Source: Excoecaria cochinchinensis
Taxonomy: Eukaryota > Streptophyta > Magnoliopsida > Malpighiales > Euphorbiaceae
Length of the DNA stretch: 64,000 nucleotides
Assembly: GCA_947683425.1 (NCBI GenBank)
Contig: CANTUQ010000073.1
Coordinates: 5,242,501-5,306,500 of the forward strand
Direction: 5' to 3'
Below the pieces are notes generated by a model. That model made no database searches and had not been told where the DNA came from. It worked only from the letters and a program-made list of their open reading frames with translations. This document shows, in pieces, positions 11,360 through 20,678 of the stretch (the stretch's first letter is position 1; every line of letters begins with the position of its first letter). Position numbers and translations under genes: made by a program.

Positions 11360-13126
11360 ATGCCTCAACAACGTAAAGTGCGCTCGAGACGTAATGCACC
11401 TCCACCTCCGGAAGGGATGACAGATGCTCAAAGACAGTAATTTGAGACTTTATGTCAGACGAAGCTTGTGCCCAGTAGATTCGTGTCCAGACAATTTCTA
11501 CAGCAGATAGGCATGTGGGAGGTGGTAAGTGCCCTGATAGCATCTATTGGCTGGACTGATTTCTTGAGACTAGCTTACCAGACATACCCGGAGATCACTA
11601 GGGAGTTCTTAGCCACGCTACAATATAAGGGGTACCGGAGGCCAGATATGGAGCCGGGGGCTATATCATTTTGGGTTGGAGGCCAGTATCATGAGATGAG
11701 TTGCTAGGATTTTTCACCAATGATGGGCCTCCCGACAGGAGATCAGGTCTTGATACCAAATAGGACTATCCCCACGTATTGCTGGGAGTAGATCGCAGCA
11801 CCGGGTGTCCCTTACTGTCATAATCAGGCTAAGAGCACCCTATTGCATTCGCAGGCTTTGAGATACATCGAAAAGGTACTGGCCAGCAGCTACCTTGGTT
11901 GAGTCGGGAGTCCTGGTTCTATAAATGCTACTAAGGTTTGGAGTTTATGGGCAATGATGACTGGTAGGCAGTTAAACATTGCCCACGAGATCTTAGCTGC
12001 ATTGGTCAGAGCCGGGCGGGGGACCACTGGGCATATATGCATTGGAGGGGTGGTGACTAGGTTACTCCTTCACCTAGGACATGACCCCAGTACATTCGGG
12101 CCACACTTAGATATAGCTATCAATCTCGCTGTCGCTGGTTACATGGGTATGGTAGAGCCAATATCGGATTGGCCAGACGAGTACAGACTAGTTAGTATGA
12201 TAGAGATTAGACTTCTCTGTAAGTTGCCTTCACTCCCTGATATAGCAGGTACTTCGGGGGATGATCACCTATAGCCTACAGAGCAGCTAACTCACCTACA
12301 ACCAGAGGAGGAAGAGCCACGTACACCACAAGATGGGGCAGGTACGTATGACTTGGACATCACACATTTTATCAGCACTCTCCCTCCACAGTAGATCCTA
12401 CATGAGAGTGGAGCCAACACCACTTCTCCACTATAGGTTTCGGATCTCGACTTTTGCACCTCTCGGAGATACCCCTCTTACAGTTGGCCAGGTAATTCGG
12501 GGGCATCCTCTTCCATAGTCCCGCTATCATTTGAGTTTAGGACAGAGCAGAATTAGCCTACTCCAGAAATGTCATTCCAGTCTATGTACTAGGATATAAT
12601 GTCCGCGTTAGCTGCTCTGGGGCAGCACAATGATGAGGGGATCCATCTTCTAGGCCAGTGTGTAGAGGACGATCTTCACCTACTCAGCCAGCGCACAGAA
12701 GGGAACTTTCGCCTACTGAGCTAGTAGACAGATGATAGGCTCGCTCTATTTGGCCAGCAGATAGCAGAGGGGTTCGGAGAGATCAGCAGGCATTTAGACA
12801 AGATAGAAGGATATGTGATAGCATCACAGATCATGACAGTATAGAGGGTTGATGAGTCCCTCCAGGTGATGGATGAATCGCTAGCTACCACTCGACACAG
12901 AATGGATGCCTTAGAGGAGACTTCTGCAGGAATATCCCAGGGCATGAAGGTTCTATGTGAGGATTTGGAGAGGGACCCTACTACCATTCAAGATGACCTA
13001 AGGTATCACATTGATGGATACGCTTCTACCATATCAGGCATAGCCTCCAGTTTTCAAGAACTTTCCCACACCATTACGAGCATGGCTAGCCCATTCTTAG
13101 ACAGGCAGGTGGAAGTCAGATTGTGA
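11360..13126 (+). pseudogene. Sense extra ORF of Tat element A (Athila ORF1 / plant transposon protein-like)
   Basis: Starts MPQQRKVRSRRNAPPPPEG at 11360. The middle (TYPEITREFLATLQYKG...GAISFWVGGQYHEMS...MMGLPTG, then WSLWAMMTGRQLNIAHEIL...IGGVVTRLLLHLG) follows the pattern of the Athila ORF1 and 'putative plant transposon protein' families known as extra ORFs of Ty3/gypsy elements. The C-terminal third (to 13126) is rich in acidic, polar and heptad-spaced residues (DESLATTRHRMDALEETSAGI), a possible coiled coil. Several in-frame stops (for example at about 11439, 11706, 11788, 12272 and 12391) show decay. Lies downstream of an apparent own promoter and intron. Biochemical role unknown. Confidence 0.6.
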
Positions 13127-13579
13127 GCACTCCATCAGTCATCATCTAAGCCACTGCCTGAGGACATCAAACATTAGTCGGCACCTCCAGCTCAGCCTGG
13201 CGACCTAGATGAGCTCACAGATTATCATCCTCTATAGAGGGCATTTCAGGGAGATATTATTTATATAACTTTACGATGTATGAAAATTCCACTTATGGTA
13301 TAACTTTACGTTTGTGTTTATCGTATTTTTACTATTGAACATAACGAACATAGCACACAAAGTAAAAAATAAAAAATAAAAAAATAAAAAAATAAAACGA
13401 AAATAAGGAGGTATATTAGTAAATGAAAGATGATGATAACAAGTTATTCATATAACACTAGAACAGGTTAATGCAATCAATTAAAACATTTCTTTGGACG
13501 TTCAGGCACAGACAATATTTTCTAATTGCCATTCAGATAAATGGTTAGCTCATTGATAGGGAAATGACAATTACCATTG

Positions 13580-13820
13580 CACCGCATCAATAGGTTAGAT
13601 ACCGACACAGATGGGGCTATACACCGCACAGGTTAGATGCTGCAACGAAGGAAGTTAGACACCGCATAAATAGGTTAGATACCGACATGGCTGGGGGTAT
13701 ACCGCACAGGTTAGATGCCACAACGATAGAGGTTAGACACCGCATCAAAGTCAGTTATAGACCATAATGGCAGAAGCTGGACACCGCACAGGTTCGACGC
13801 CAAAACAACATGGGTTAACA
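13580..13820 (+). repeat. Tandem repeats upstream of 3' LTR (element A)
   Basis: About three diverged copies of a unit of roughly 90 bases built on GGTTAGATACCGACA...ACACCGCACAGGTTAGATGC...GGTTAGACACCGCAT. The same unit family forms a longer array in element B (56575-56960). Confidence 0.8.
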
Positions 13821-14208
13821 CGTCAACAAATTCATTTAGACTGAAAAGTCAACTGCCTTAGGTACGTGTCTCTTCCTTCCTTCTTTGAGTTTTGGCTCAC
13901 CTAGGTACCCATGCACTATGTTCTCCAAAACTAGGAGCAACTGTAAATACCGAGTCCTGAAGCAGCCAAGACCAAGATTACCTAGTGATGAAAATGATGC
14001 TTGTTAGTAGGCAAAAATGTTAGAAGTGATAATTTTCTTATCGAAACCTTCTTTTTAAATAAAAAAATTATTATAATTATTTTGGTTTTTGGGGTTTTCG
14101 GAGGCCTGCTGCTGCGCGGCCTGAGCGGCGCGCGTAGGGCACAGTGCCTATGTGTAGGCTCACAGGGTGCTGCGCGTAATGCCTCGCCTTATGCAGTGCG
14201 CAACCTAC

Positions 14209-14420
14209 GAGGCCGCACCTCGTGCATGCGAGGCGCGACCTCCCACACGAGGCCACACCTCGTGCATGAGAGGTACGACATCCTGCGCGAGGCCGTACCA
14301 CGTGCATGCGAGGCGCGGCCTCCTGCTTGAGGCTGTACCTCATGCAGCGCGAGGCACGGTCTCACCTCGCACCTGCGAGGCACGGCCTCCAGCTCGAGGG
14401 CCGCACCTCATGCGTCTCCT
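14209..14420. repeat. GC-rich 40-bp minisatellite inside the LTR
   Basis: Four to five copies of a 40-base unit beginning GAGGCCGCACCTCGTGCATG, with variant copies (GAGGCCACACCTCGTGCATG, GAGGCCGTACCACGTGCATG). ORFs on both strands through it are by-products of the low stop-codon density of GC-rich repeats. Confidence 0.8.
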
Positions 14421-14600
14421 TCCTCGCCGGGACTTCATTTTTTCCTTGATTTTCATGGTTTTGAGTTAGAATTTAAATTAAACTCAAATTCATTTTTTTG
14501 ACTTTCAAAAGGATAAAACTTAACTTTTAAAGGATAAATAGAGAATTTTAATGGGATTAAAAAACTCCTAAAACCTAATTTTTTTTGGGAGAAAAAAGAT

Positions 14601-14611
14601 GTTATAAAAGG
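14601..14611 (+). promoter_or_regulatory. Probable LTR TATA box (element A)
   Basis: GTTATAAAAGG after an A-rich run, about 660 bases into the LTR. The element B LTR has GATATAAAAAG at the equivalent place (57736-57746). Confidence 0.5.
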
Positions 14612-16262
14612 AAAAAGTTAGAACACCACAATGGAGAAGCATTAGAATGGCAATAAAAAATTTTGAAAAAGAAGATTTTTGAGAGCTAAGTTTTTTGAAA
14701 ATTCTAAAAATTGTTCTTGAGCCAAAGAAATTAATTTTTTGTGTTTAAAATTCAATTCTCATCATCTGATTTCTTTAAAAATAAGAGTTTTGAACTTCAA
14801 TTTTAGTGAGAGAAAGCTTTGATCTAAGTTTTCTTTATTCTTATTTTTTTCAAGCAATTGATGAGGAAATCAATCCATTCTTCTTTCACAGCCAAAATAA
14901 AACTTCTGAGGGTAAATTTACGAGTTAGAGCCAATTCTTTCTTTTTCCTTACTTTGTGTCGTTCATTTGTTTTTTTCATTGTAATTACTGTAAACTACTA
15001 TTAGTTTATTTGTTGTCGTTTGTTCTAATCAATATGAACTTAAATTAACCTAATCAATTTACTGATATGATGCATGGAATGTAAGTTGAATCTGTAGAAT
15101 ATCCAGTTTTAATTTTATTTTCCATTTGATTCTACTTTTTGTCATTAATCCACCTTGTTAGTTTTAATTTTGCTGTAGTAATCATAAATATTTTTCTCAA
15201 TTAGAATTATTTATTATATTTGCTTCATTTATTTGCTTATTTCTATTATATCATATTTTGTACATTTGATTTAATTTCTAACATTATTTTTTTATTCCTG
15301 TTTTTGTTGTCTACCAAATCTGTTTATTTCACTTTGAGTAATGTTCTTGAGCAAGTTGGAGAATCAAGAGATTAGGAGCCTTCAAAGTTTGGTTTGCATT
15401 TTAATTTATGTATTTACCTTATTTTATTGTTTTGTATGTTTCATGCAAAATAGTATTTAGATGCGTTTATTTTAGAGAAACTCATGTTTTTTACAATAAT
15501 AAAAATTGAGATTTTTATTAATAAAATAGGACCAATTTGCTGATTTTAGCTAATAAAGTTTCATTTTTAAAAGGGAGCTAATTCTCATAAAATGGGATCC
15601 AATTATTCCTATTTTTTTCCCAAAATAATTCTCAGTTTTTTCAAGTTAACACAAGGGAACCAATGTTCCTAAAAGCTAATAAATGTCTCGATTTATGTAT
15701 TATATATTTTATTTTATTCTTTTCTGTATATTATTTATTTTGGGCCCTTGTAATTCATTTTGGAACAATTTTATTCATTTATTTATTTAGGTCTTTTTTA
15801 TTTATTTTGGGGGATTGTTCTGTCCCATTTTTCACTTGTAATTTATTTTTCGCTTTGTTTTTTGCTTTTCTTTACTGTTTTTTAGAAATTCTTGAAATGT
15901 ACTTTAATTTTATTGCATGATCGCGTAAGATGAGAGATGAAATTTCAATTGCTAAAAAACTCATTTATAATTTAACTTAAATTATTAATAAGAGTAAAGT
16001 TCTGAACAACTTCTCTGGTTTAAGACCCCTGAGGTTAGATAACCTTTTCTAATTTTTTGTAAATTGGGTGGCGACCCCAAAATACATCAAATGTGCATAA
16101 AGGTTTCATGAGATTAGATGAGCTTTCCAATGTTCTATTAGGTAAGGATATCCAAAATGTCTCGTGTTACCCAAGATTAAAAAGACGCTGATCATCTCGG
16201 GCCCTATAAGCGGGCATCCGGGGACCCCGGCTTCCGGCCGAGTTCAAGCCACGCGCGTCACA

Positions 16263-16380
16263 GCTATATACATAAATTGACACTCCAACTTACCCTTTTT
16301 ATTTAGGCACTTCAACTAAGTAAATGACATAATAAACATCTGAACTCAGAAAAAGTCGTATATTTAAACCATTATAGATG
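16263..16380 (+). repeat. Left terminal inverted repeat of MULE-like element
   Basis: Pairs with 19781-19905 in inverted orientation, with scattered substitutions and small gaps. Confidence 0.75.
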
Positions 16381-16385
16381 GAAAC

Positions 16386-17473
16386 TGTAACACCCCCTAC
16401 CCGTACCCAGGTGATCCCATCCTGTGAGGAGTGAGATGCCATACGAGTCGGGGTATCACTGAGCAAACACAAAGCAAATCATACAATCGTACATAATAAT
16501 GCGTACTGAAATATAGGGCAATTAAAATTTTTCATAATACATCACAAATAATCACTCTTCATATAATAATATTACATGCCCAAATACACCAGCGGAAGCT
16601 ATTTTCCAAATCAATACAAAAGTTCTTTACATAAAAAAAAAATCATCAATCAGAGAATAAATTCCAAACAAATTCCCAAACCTGAATTTTAACTTCTAAT
16701 CACTTTGCTCCACTAGATCCAGCAATTTCTTTACCCTTGGAATTTTGAGGAGATTTAACTAAACATAGATCCACCAAAAATACACAAAATAAATCTTAAA
16801 TTAATACCCAATTAAAGAGTAAAAGAAATTGACAAATTAAGATGCAATTAAGTGTTAATCTTACCAAAATAATGCAAGATCAATTGATTTCTACCCACAC
16901 TTACACAAATCTAATCTAATATTTTTAGATGAGAAGAAATTGAAGAAGAATGAGGTGAAGAAGATGAGAATGAAGGAAATGCAAATGACTTACGGGAATT
17001 CTTCATTTCATGTACATTTCATTTTCTTTTTTCCAAATTTGCCACATGTCACCTTCCTATTGGTGGCAACCAATTATTCACACCTAATTACCATACACTT
17101 CTCACACTCAATGCATTCTCATATACAACACCCTACTTATGTGTGAATAAAATACACAATAATATCCCACTTAGATTCCTTCTACTATGCTATGCTTACT
17201 ACACACAATCAAAACCCAACTTAAAACACCCTACTAATGTGTGAGTAAAACACACAATTACTACACCATTACTCACATCCTACAATGGTATATGCATGCA
17301 CACACAAATATTTCCCAACTAATTCACACCCTACTAACATATGTGCACCCACATATTAACATAACCTTTATAACATGCAATATACCCCAAAATACCCTTA
17401 TCACATGCCAAAATACATACAAATGTACACATACACATGGCTCATACTACTAGGGGGCAAACGGGGTGTGACA
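16386..17473 (-). repeat. Solo chromovirus LTR with perfect 5-bp target duplication
   Basis: Starts TGTAACACCCCCTACCCGTA and ends CTAGGGGGCAAACGGGGTGTGACA, the same ends as the LTR at 3707-6131 and in the same orientation. It is flanked by GAAAC on both sides (16381-16385 and 17474-17478). No primer site or gag follows, so it is a solo LTR left by recombination between two LTRs. At 1088 bases it is less than half the length of the 3707-6131 LTR and lacks the CpG-dense block. Confidence 0.92.
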
Positions 17474-18157
17474 GAAACATACAGAAAGGAAGGAGCATGT
17501 ATTTCAAACGCGGTGATGTGGCAATATATCTAATAGAATGTTGCCACGTGTCTTTCATGCAGTAAACAAATATTAAGAATGGCGGGACCATCTGATGATC
17601 ATTTTTCTCTCTGTTTAAAGGGCAAAAAAGGGGTAATAAACAAAATCAAATTAGAACAAGAGAAAGCCCTAGAAATTGTGTTTAATACTCTATCTTCTTC
17701 TCTGTTGATTTGTAGTGTTGCAAACTATCATCAGTTTACATAAGTAAAAGTCAACATTAGAATTTAAGGAAGCAGAAAGGCAATTAACGATTCAAAACTT
17801 AGAAGACTAGAGATCGTAGATTTTTGTTTATGAAAGGGGAGTGAAGAAAAACTTGTAGAATCAAGATATATACCAGAACGCATTTAGAGGAGTTAAGGAA
17901 AAGGTTTATTTTTGGCTTGAATATTTTTTTTTGTAGTGGTATTTTTGAGATTTCTGTGTAGAAATTAGGGCATTTGTTATGGTGAAAAAGATTATTTTGT
18001 AAATAGTTGCCTTTTATTCTTTTTTATTTTTGAGCATAACGTGAAATTTGGTATCATTTTGCTTTACCCCTTTTTTGTAGACAGTAAATTAAATTGGAGT
18101 ATGATTTTGATATAATGTTGTTTTTTCTTTGACAGTAAATATTAATAGAGGATTGTT

Positions 18158-18745
18158 ATGTACTGGTTTTATATCACTATGAAGGAGCTTTGTAAATGGA
18201 GAGGAAGAAGGAGAGGTACTGTACACATAACAATTTTTCCTCAGCAACTAGCTGCAACTCAATCTCATGACCAATCTAACCAATCAAGGGGTAGACAAAG
18301 AGGGATAATTGGACAAAAAAGGGAGGAGGTTGGTCATGGTTGTTTCATTGACACTATCACTAGCTAAACAATTTTGAATGTAATCATTTTTTTATATAAT
18401 TTCATTTGAATTTATTTTGATTTTATTGCATGTCTGATTTATTTTATGTTTATTTGCAGCTTGGTAGGCAATTTGAAAGAGTCATCAGACCAGGCACTGG
18501 AACTAAAAGTGCAGCCGGGACTAACATTGAACTTGGATTTAGGCTTAATAGTGGTCCAAGGTGGAAAGGTAGACTGACAATTACATCATCTCAATTGCAA
18601 TAATAGAGGATTAATGTTGTAAATCAAAAGAATGCAGATTCTACTTCTGGATGTTCAAGGGCTCAAATGAACTTCAACTCAAACTCAACTCAATCGAATG
18701 CTTCAACATCCAAGAGTCCACCTAGTACCCGGTAGTTTAGGTTGT
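18158..18745 (+). pseudogene. Unrecognised ORF within the MULE-like element
   Basis: A 69-codon frame from 18158 (MYWFYITMKELCKWRGRRRG...QQLAATQSHDQSNQSRGRQRG) ends at 18367. After a possible intron (acceptor TTTGCAG at 18459) a second stretch reads LGRQFERVIRPGTGTKSAAG and then Ser/Asn/Thr-rich sequence up to a stop near 18735. Basic, Gln/Ser-rich composition and location suggest the tail of a transposon protein, but I do not recognise the family. Confidence 0.3.
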
Positions 18746-19277
18746 GCTTGTTTAGCATATGTTTACTTCGAACAAATTAATCTATTTAGCTTCTGTATTA
18801 GACATATTGAGCTTTGTAACTTCTGAGGTTGTACATGTTAAGCTATTGAACTTTTATTTTGGACAATCAAATGTCATATGTTTTTTTGGTAAGATTGTTC
18901 GGTGTTTATTTTATCAATCTCTGGCTTCAGATTTAAGATTGGAATTTTTATCAATGTTGTTTTATTGTCAAAATGATTGATTTTTCTTACAATGTGCAAG
19001 CTTTGATTATAGGTTCATATTTATCTAATTCCTGCCAACATAAGTTGCATTTTGGAAAAATATTGCCATAAAACATAGCATAATATCAGTTTGCTAAAAA
19101 CCAATCCAATAATGAAAAATACCCATAAAATGTCATTACAAAATCATATTTCTTCTTTATTAATCACAAACAATATGAGTTTACTAGATTGAATTAGTAA
19201 ACCCAGTTACATAGCCAAAAACAAAAAACAGAACACAAATACAAATTCCAACAAAAGGAAATCCACATTTTTATGAA

Positions 19278-19540
19278 TTAAGCCTCTTTCGATTCAACTC
19301 TCTCTTTAAAATTTTTAACATTTTTTAGTAGTCCCCAGAAAACTCGTGTTGCTTGTTCATGAAATTCAAGATCCAACCATGAAAAATACCCACATCCACC
19401 AGCCTTTTAACATTGTAAAAGACATACATTTCCAATTCTGCAGCCATAAATTTTTTGCTTGTATTTCCTCTAGTCCATGCTATTATTAGGGGTGCCACAT
19501 TACCACATCCACATAATAAAACGGGGTTCGTATGATTCAT
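19278..19540 (-). pseudogene. GRF-type zinc-finger protein, frameshifted
   Basis: From the ATG at 19540 the frame gives LLCGCGNVAPLIIAWTRGN. A one-base shift near 19440 then continues KKFYGCRIGN and, a little later, GGCGYFSWLDLEFHEQATRV, ending at a TAA at 19278-19280. The pattern C-x-C-G, A-P-L, W-T-x-x-N, K/R-F-x-G-C and C-x-[FY]-F-x-W-x-D is that of the GRF zinc finger, a small nucleic-acid-binding module with large plant families. A purine-rich possible 5' UTR lies upstream (19541-19700). Located inside the TIR element, so probably captured or transposon-encoded. Confidence 0.6.
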
Positions 19541-19780
19541 TGCGATCTAACAAAGGTTATGATGATTTGGAGGAAGAAAAATTCATTTATAAACACTTAC
19601 AAAACGAGAGGAATAGAGAGAGAGGATTTGCACAGGAGAGGTGAAGGAGAACTAGAGAGAAAAGGAAAATGGAAGAAGAAGAAGGGGATATTAATGGGAA
19701 GGTAAAGTCATCATTGCTGCCATCTGAGTTTTTCTCCTGTAACGTGCTCTATTATGCGTGAGTTACATGTTCTCTGCAAT

Positions 19781-19905
19781 GTCAACTGTAATGGTTTAAA
19801 TATATGTCTTTTTATGAGTTCATGTATTTATTATATCTTTTACTTAATTGAGGTATCTAAATGAAAAATGGTGCCAAGTTGGAGTGTTAATTTATGTATT
19901 TGGCC
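19781..19905 (-). repeat. Right terminal inverted repeat of MULE-like element
   Basis: Inverted match to 16263-16380, ending TGTATTTGGCC. Confidence 0.75.
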
Positions 19906-20678
19906 TATTTTATATAATATTCTAAGGCATGTTATGAATGAATGTTAGCATTTATGGAATTTAATCACTTTTGAATGTGGATAAGTGTATTTTATAAATG
20001 CCATAATGGATGTGTATAAAAGAATGGATGAAATTAATAATTTAAAGACACAATTTGAACTCAACATTAATCTAAGACATGAATAAGAGTAAGGTTCCAA
20101 ACTAAACCTTTAATACGGTCCTACGAAATATAATTCCCAAATTGGTGCTGGATGGCAACTCCACAACCTATCTTATGGTGCCCAAATTGCACCCCAAAAG
20201 AGATCACGGGCAATGAAAGAGGTATATCCTAAAAATGCCTTCTTGTTTCAATGCAAACTCTTGAGAAGAATGGCGAACTTAGATCGAATTCTCGAATATT
20301 GCAAAACAACCGATTTTGATGAGAGACCATTCCTTCAAATATTCCTAATGAAAAACGAAAATTCGACATGAGAAACAAGGTCAAGTGCGAACAACAAAAT
20401 CAACTCTCCAGCTCAAGGGAGCATGATACGAGACCGAGTTAAGCTATAATCATGAAAGATCCTGTGTAATTAAGAAACCAAAGTCAACCACAAATGACTG
20501 CAAGAACAACTTTACTACTAGTTACAAAATAAAAATGGTCACTCTTTGTTATAGCATCTGCTATAACTTTTATAGTATATAATTGTTGACTCTTGTTGAG
20601 TTTAACAAGGCAAAAAAAAAAAAAAACAAACTATCAATGTTTTATTTTTCAGTGTCAATACTTATGATATCCATATTG
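19906..20678. other. Spacer with possible old Tat LTR remnant
   Basis: AT-rich, no gene seen. 20085-20170 (AATAAGAGTAAGGTTCC... then TGGATGGCAACTCC) resembles the conserved U5 end of the Tat LTRs in this window, so it may be a decayed LTR piece. The rest is unrecognised. Confidence 0.35.

Larger units (their letters stand above)
6132..16262 (+). mobile_element. Ty3/gypsy Tat-lineage element A (3' part, interrupted at its left)
   Basis: Plus-strand order: end of RT/RNase H, second RNase H, integrase, an antisense ORF, an internal TATA box and putative intron, a sense extra ORF, tandem repeats, 3' LTR (13942-16262). A second RNase H after the RT-linked one, extra ORFs downstream of pol (one of them antisense) and tandem repeats before the 3' LTR are published traits of the Tat/Retand/Ogre group. 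The 5' half lies beyond the inserted chromovirus, outside the window. 13127-13580 (after the extra ORF) is AT-rich and shows nothing further. The right LTR edge abuts the terminal inverted repeat of the MULE-like element at 16263. Confidence 0.88.
13942..16262 (+). repeat. 3' LTR of Tat element A (2.3 kb)
   Basis: Begins TGTAAATACCGAGTCCTG after AAAACTAGGAGCAAC and ends ACGCGCGTCACA. Both ends match the element B LTRs (TGTAGACACCGGGTCCTG...; ...GCGCGTGTCACA). Contains a GC-rich 40-base minisatellite (14209-14420), a TATA box (GTTATAAAAGG, 14601-14611) and a conserved U5 segment with a primer-site-like decamer (TGGCGACCCC, 16069-16078). The rest is AT-rich and carries no gene. Confidence 0.87.
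16263..19905. mobile_element. MULE-like terminal-inverted-repeat transposon, interrupted by a solo LTR
   Basis: 16263-16380 and the reverse complement of 19781-19905 match along about 115 bases (for example ATACATAAATT-ACACTCCAACTT and ATATTTAAACCATTA in both). Long degenerate TIRs of this size are typical of Mutator-like elements. Removing the solo LTR and one copy of its target repeat leaves about 2.55 kb. The inside holds a broken GRF zinc-finger gene and an unrecognised plus-strand ORF. No transposase was recognised, so it is probably non-autonomous. The left target duplication was lost where Tat LTR A abuts; the right flank is TATTTTATA. Confidence 0.65.

Noticed and set aside
14001..14469. 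Several overlapping ORFs on both strands in the element A LTR
   Set aside because: They run through a GC-rich 40-bp minisatellite within an LTR; low stop frequency explains them.
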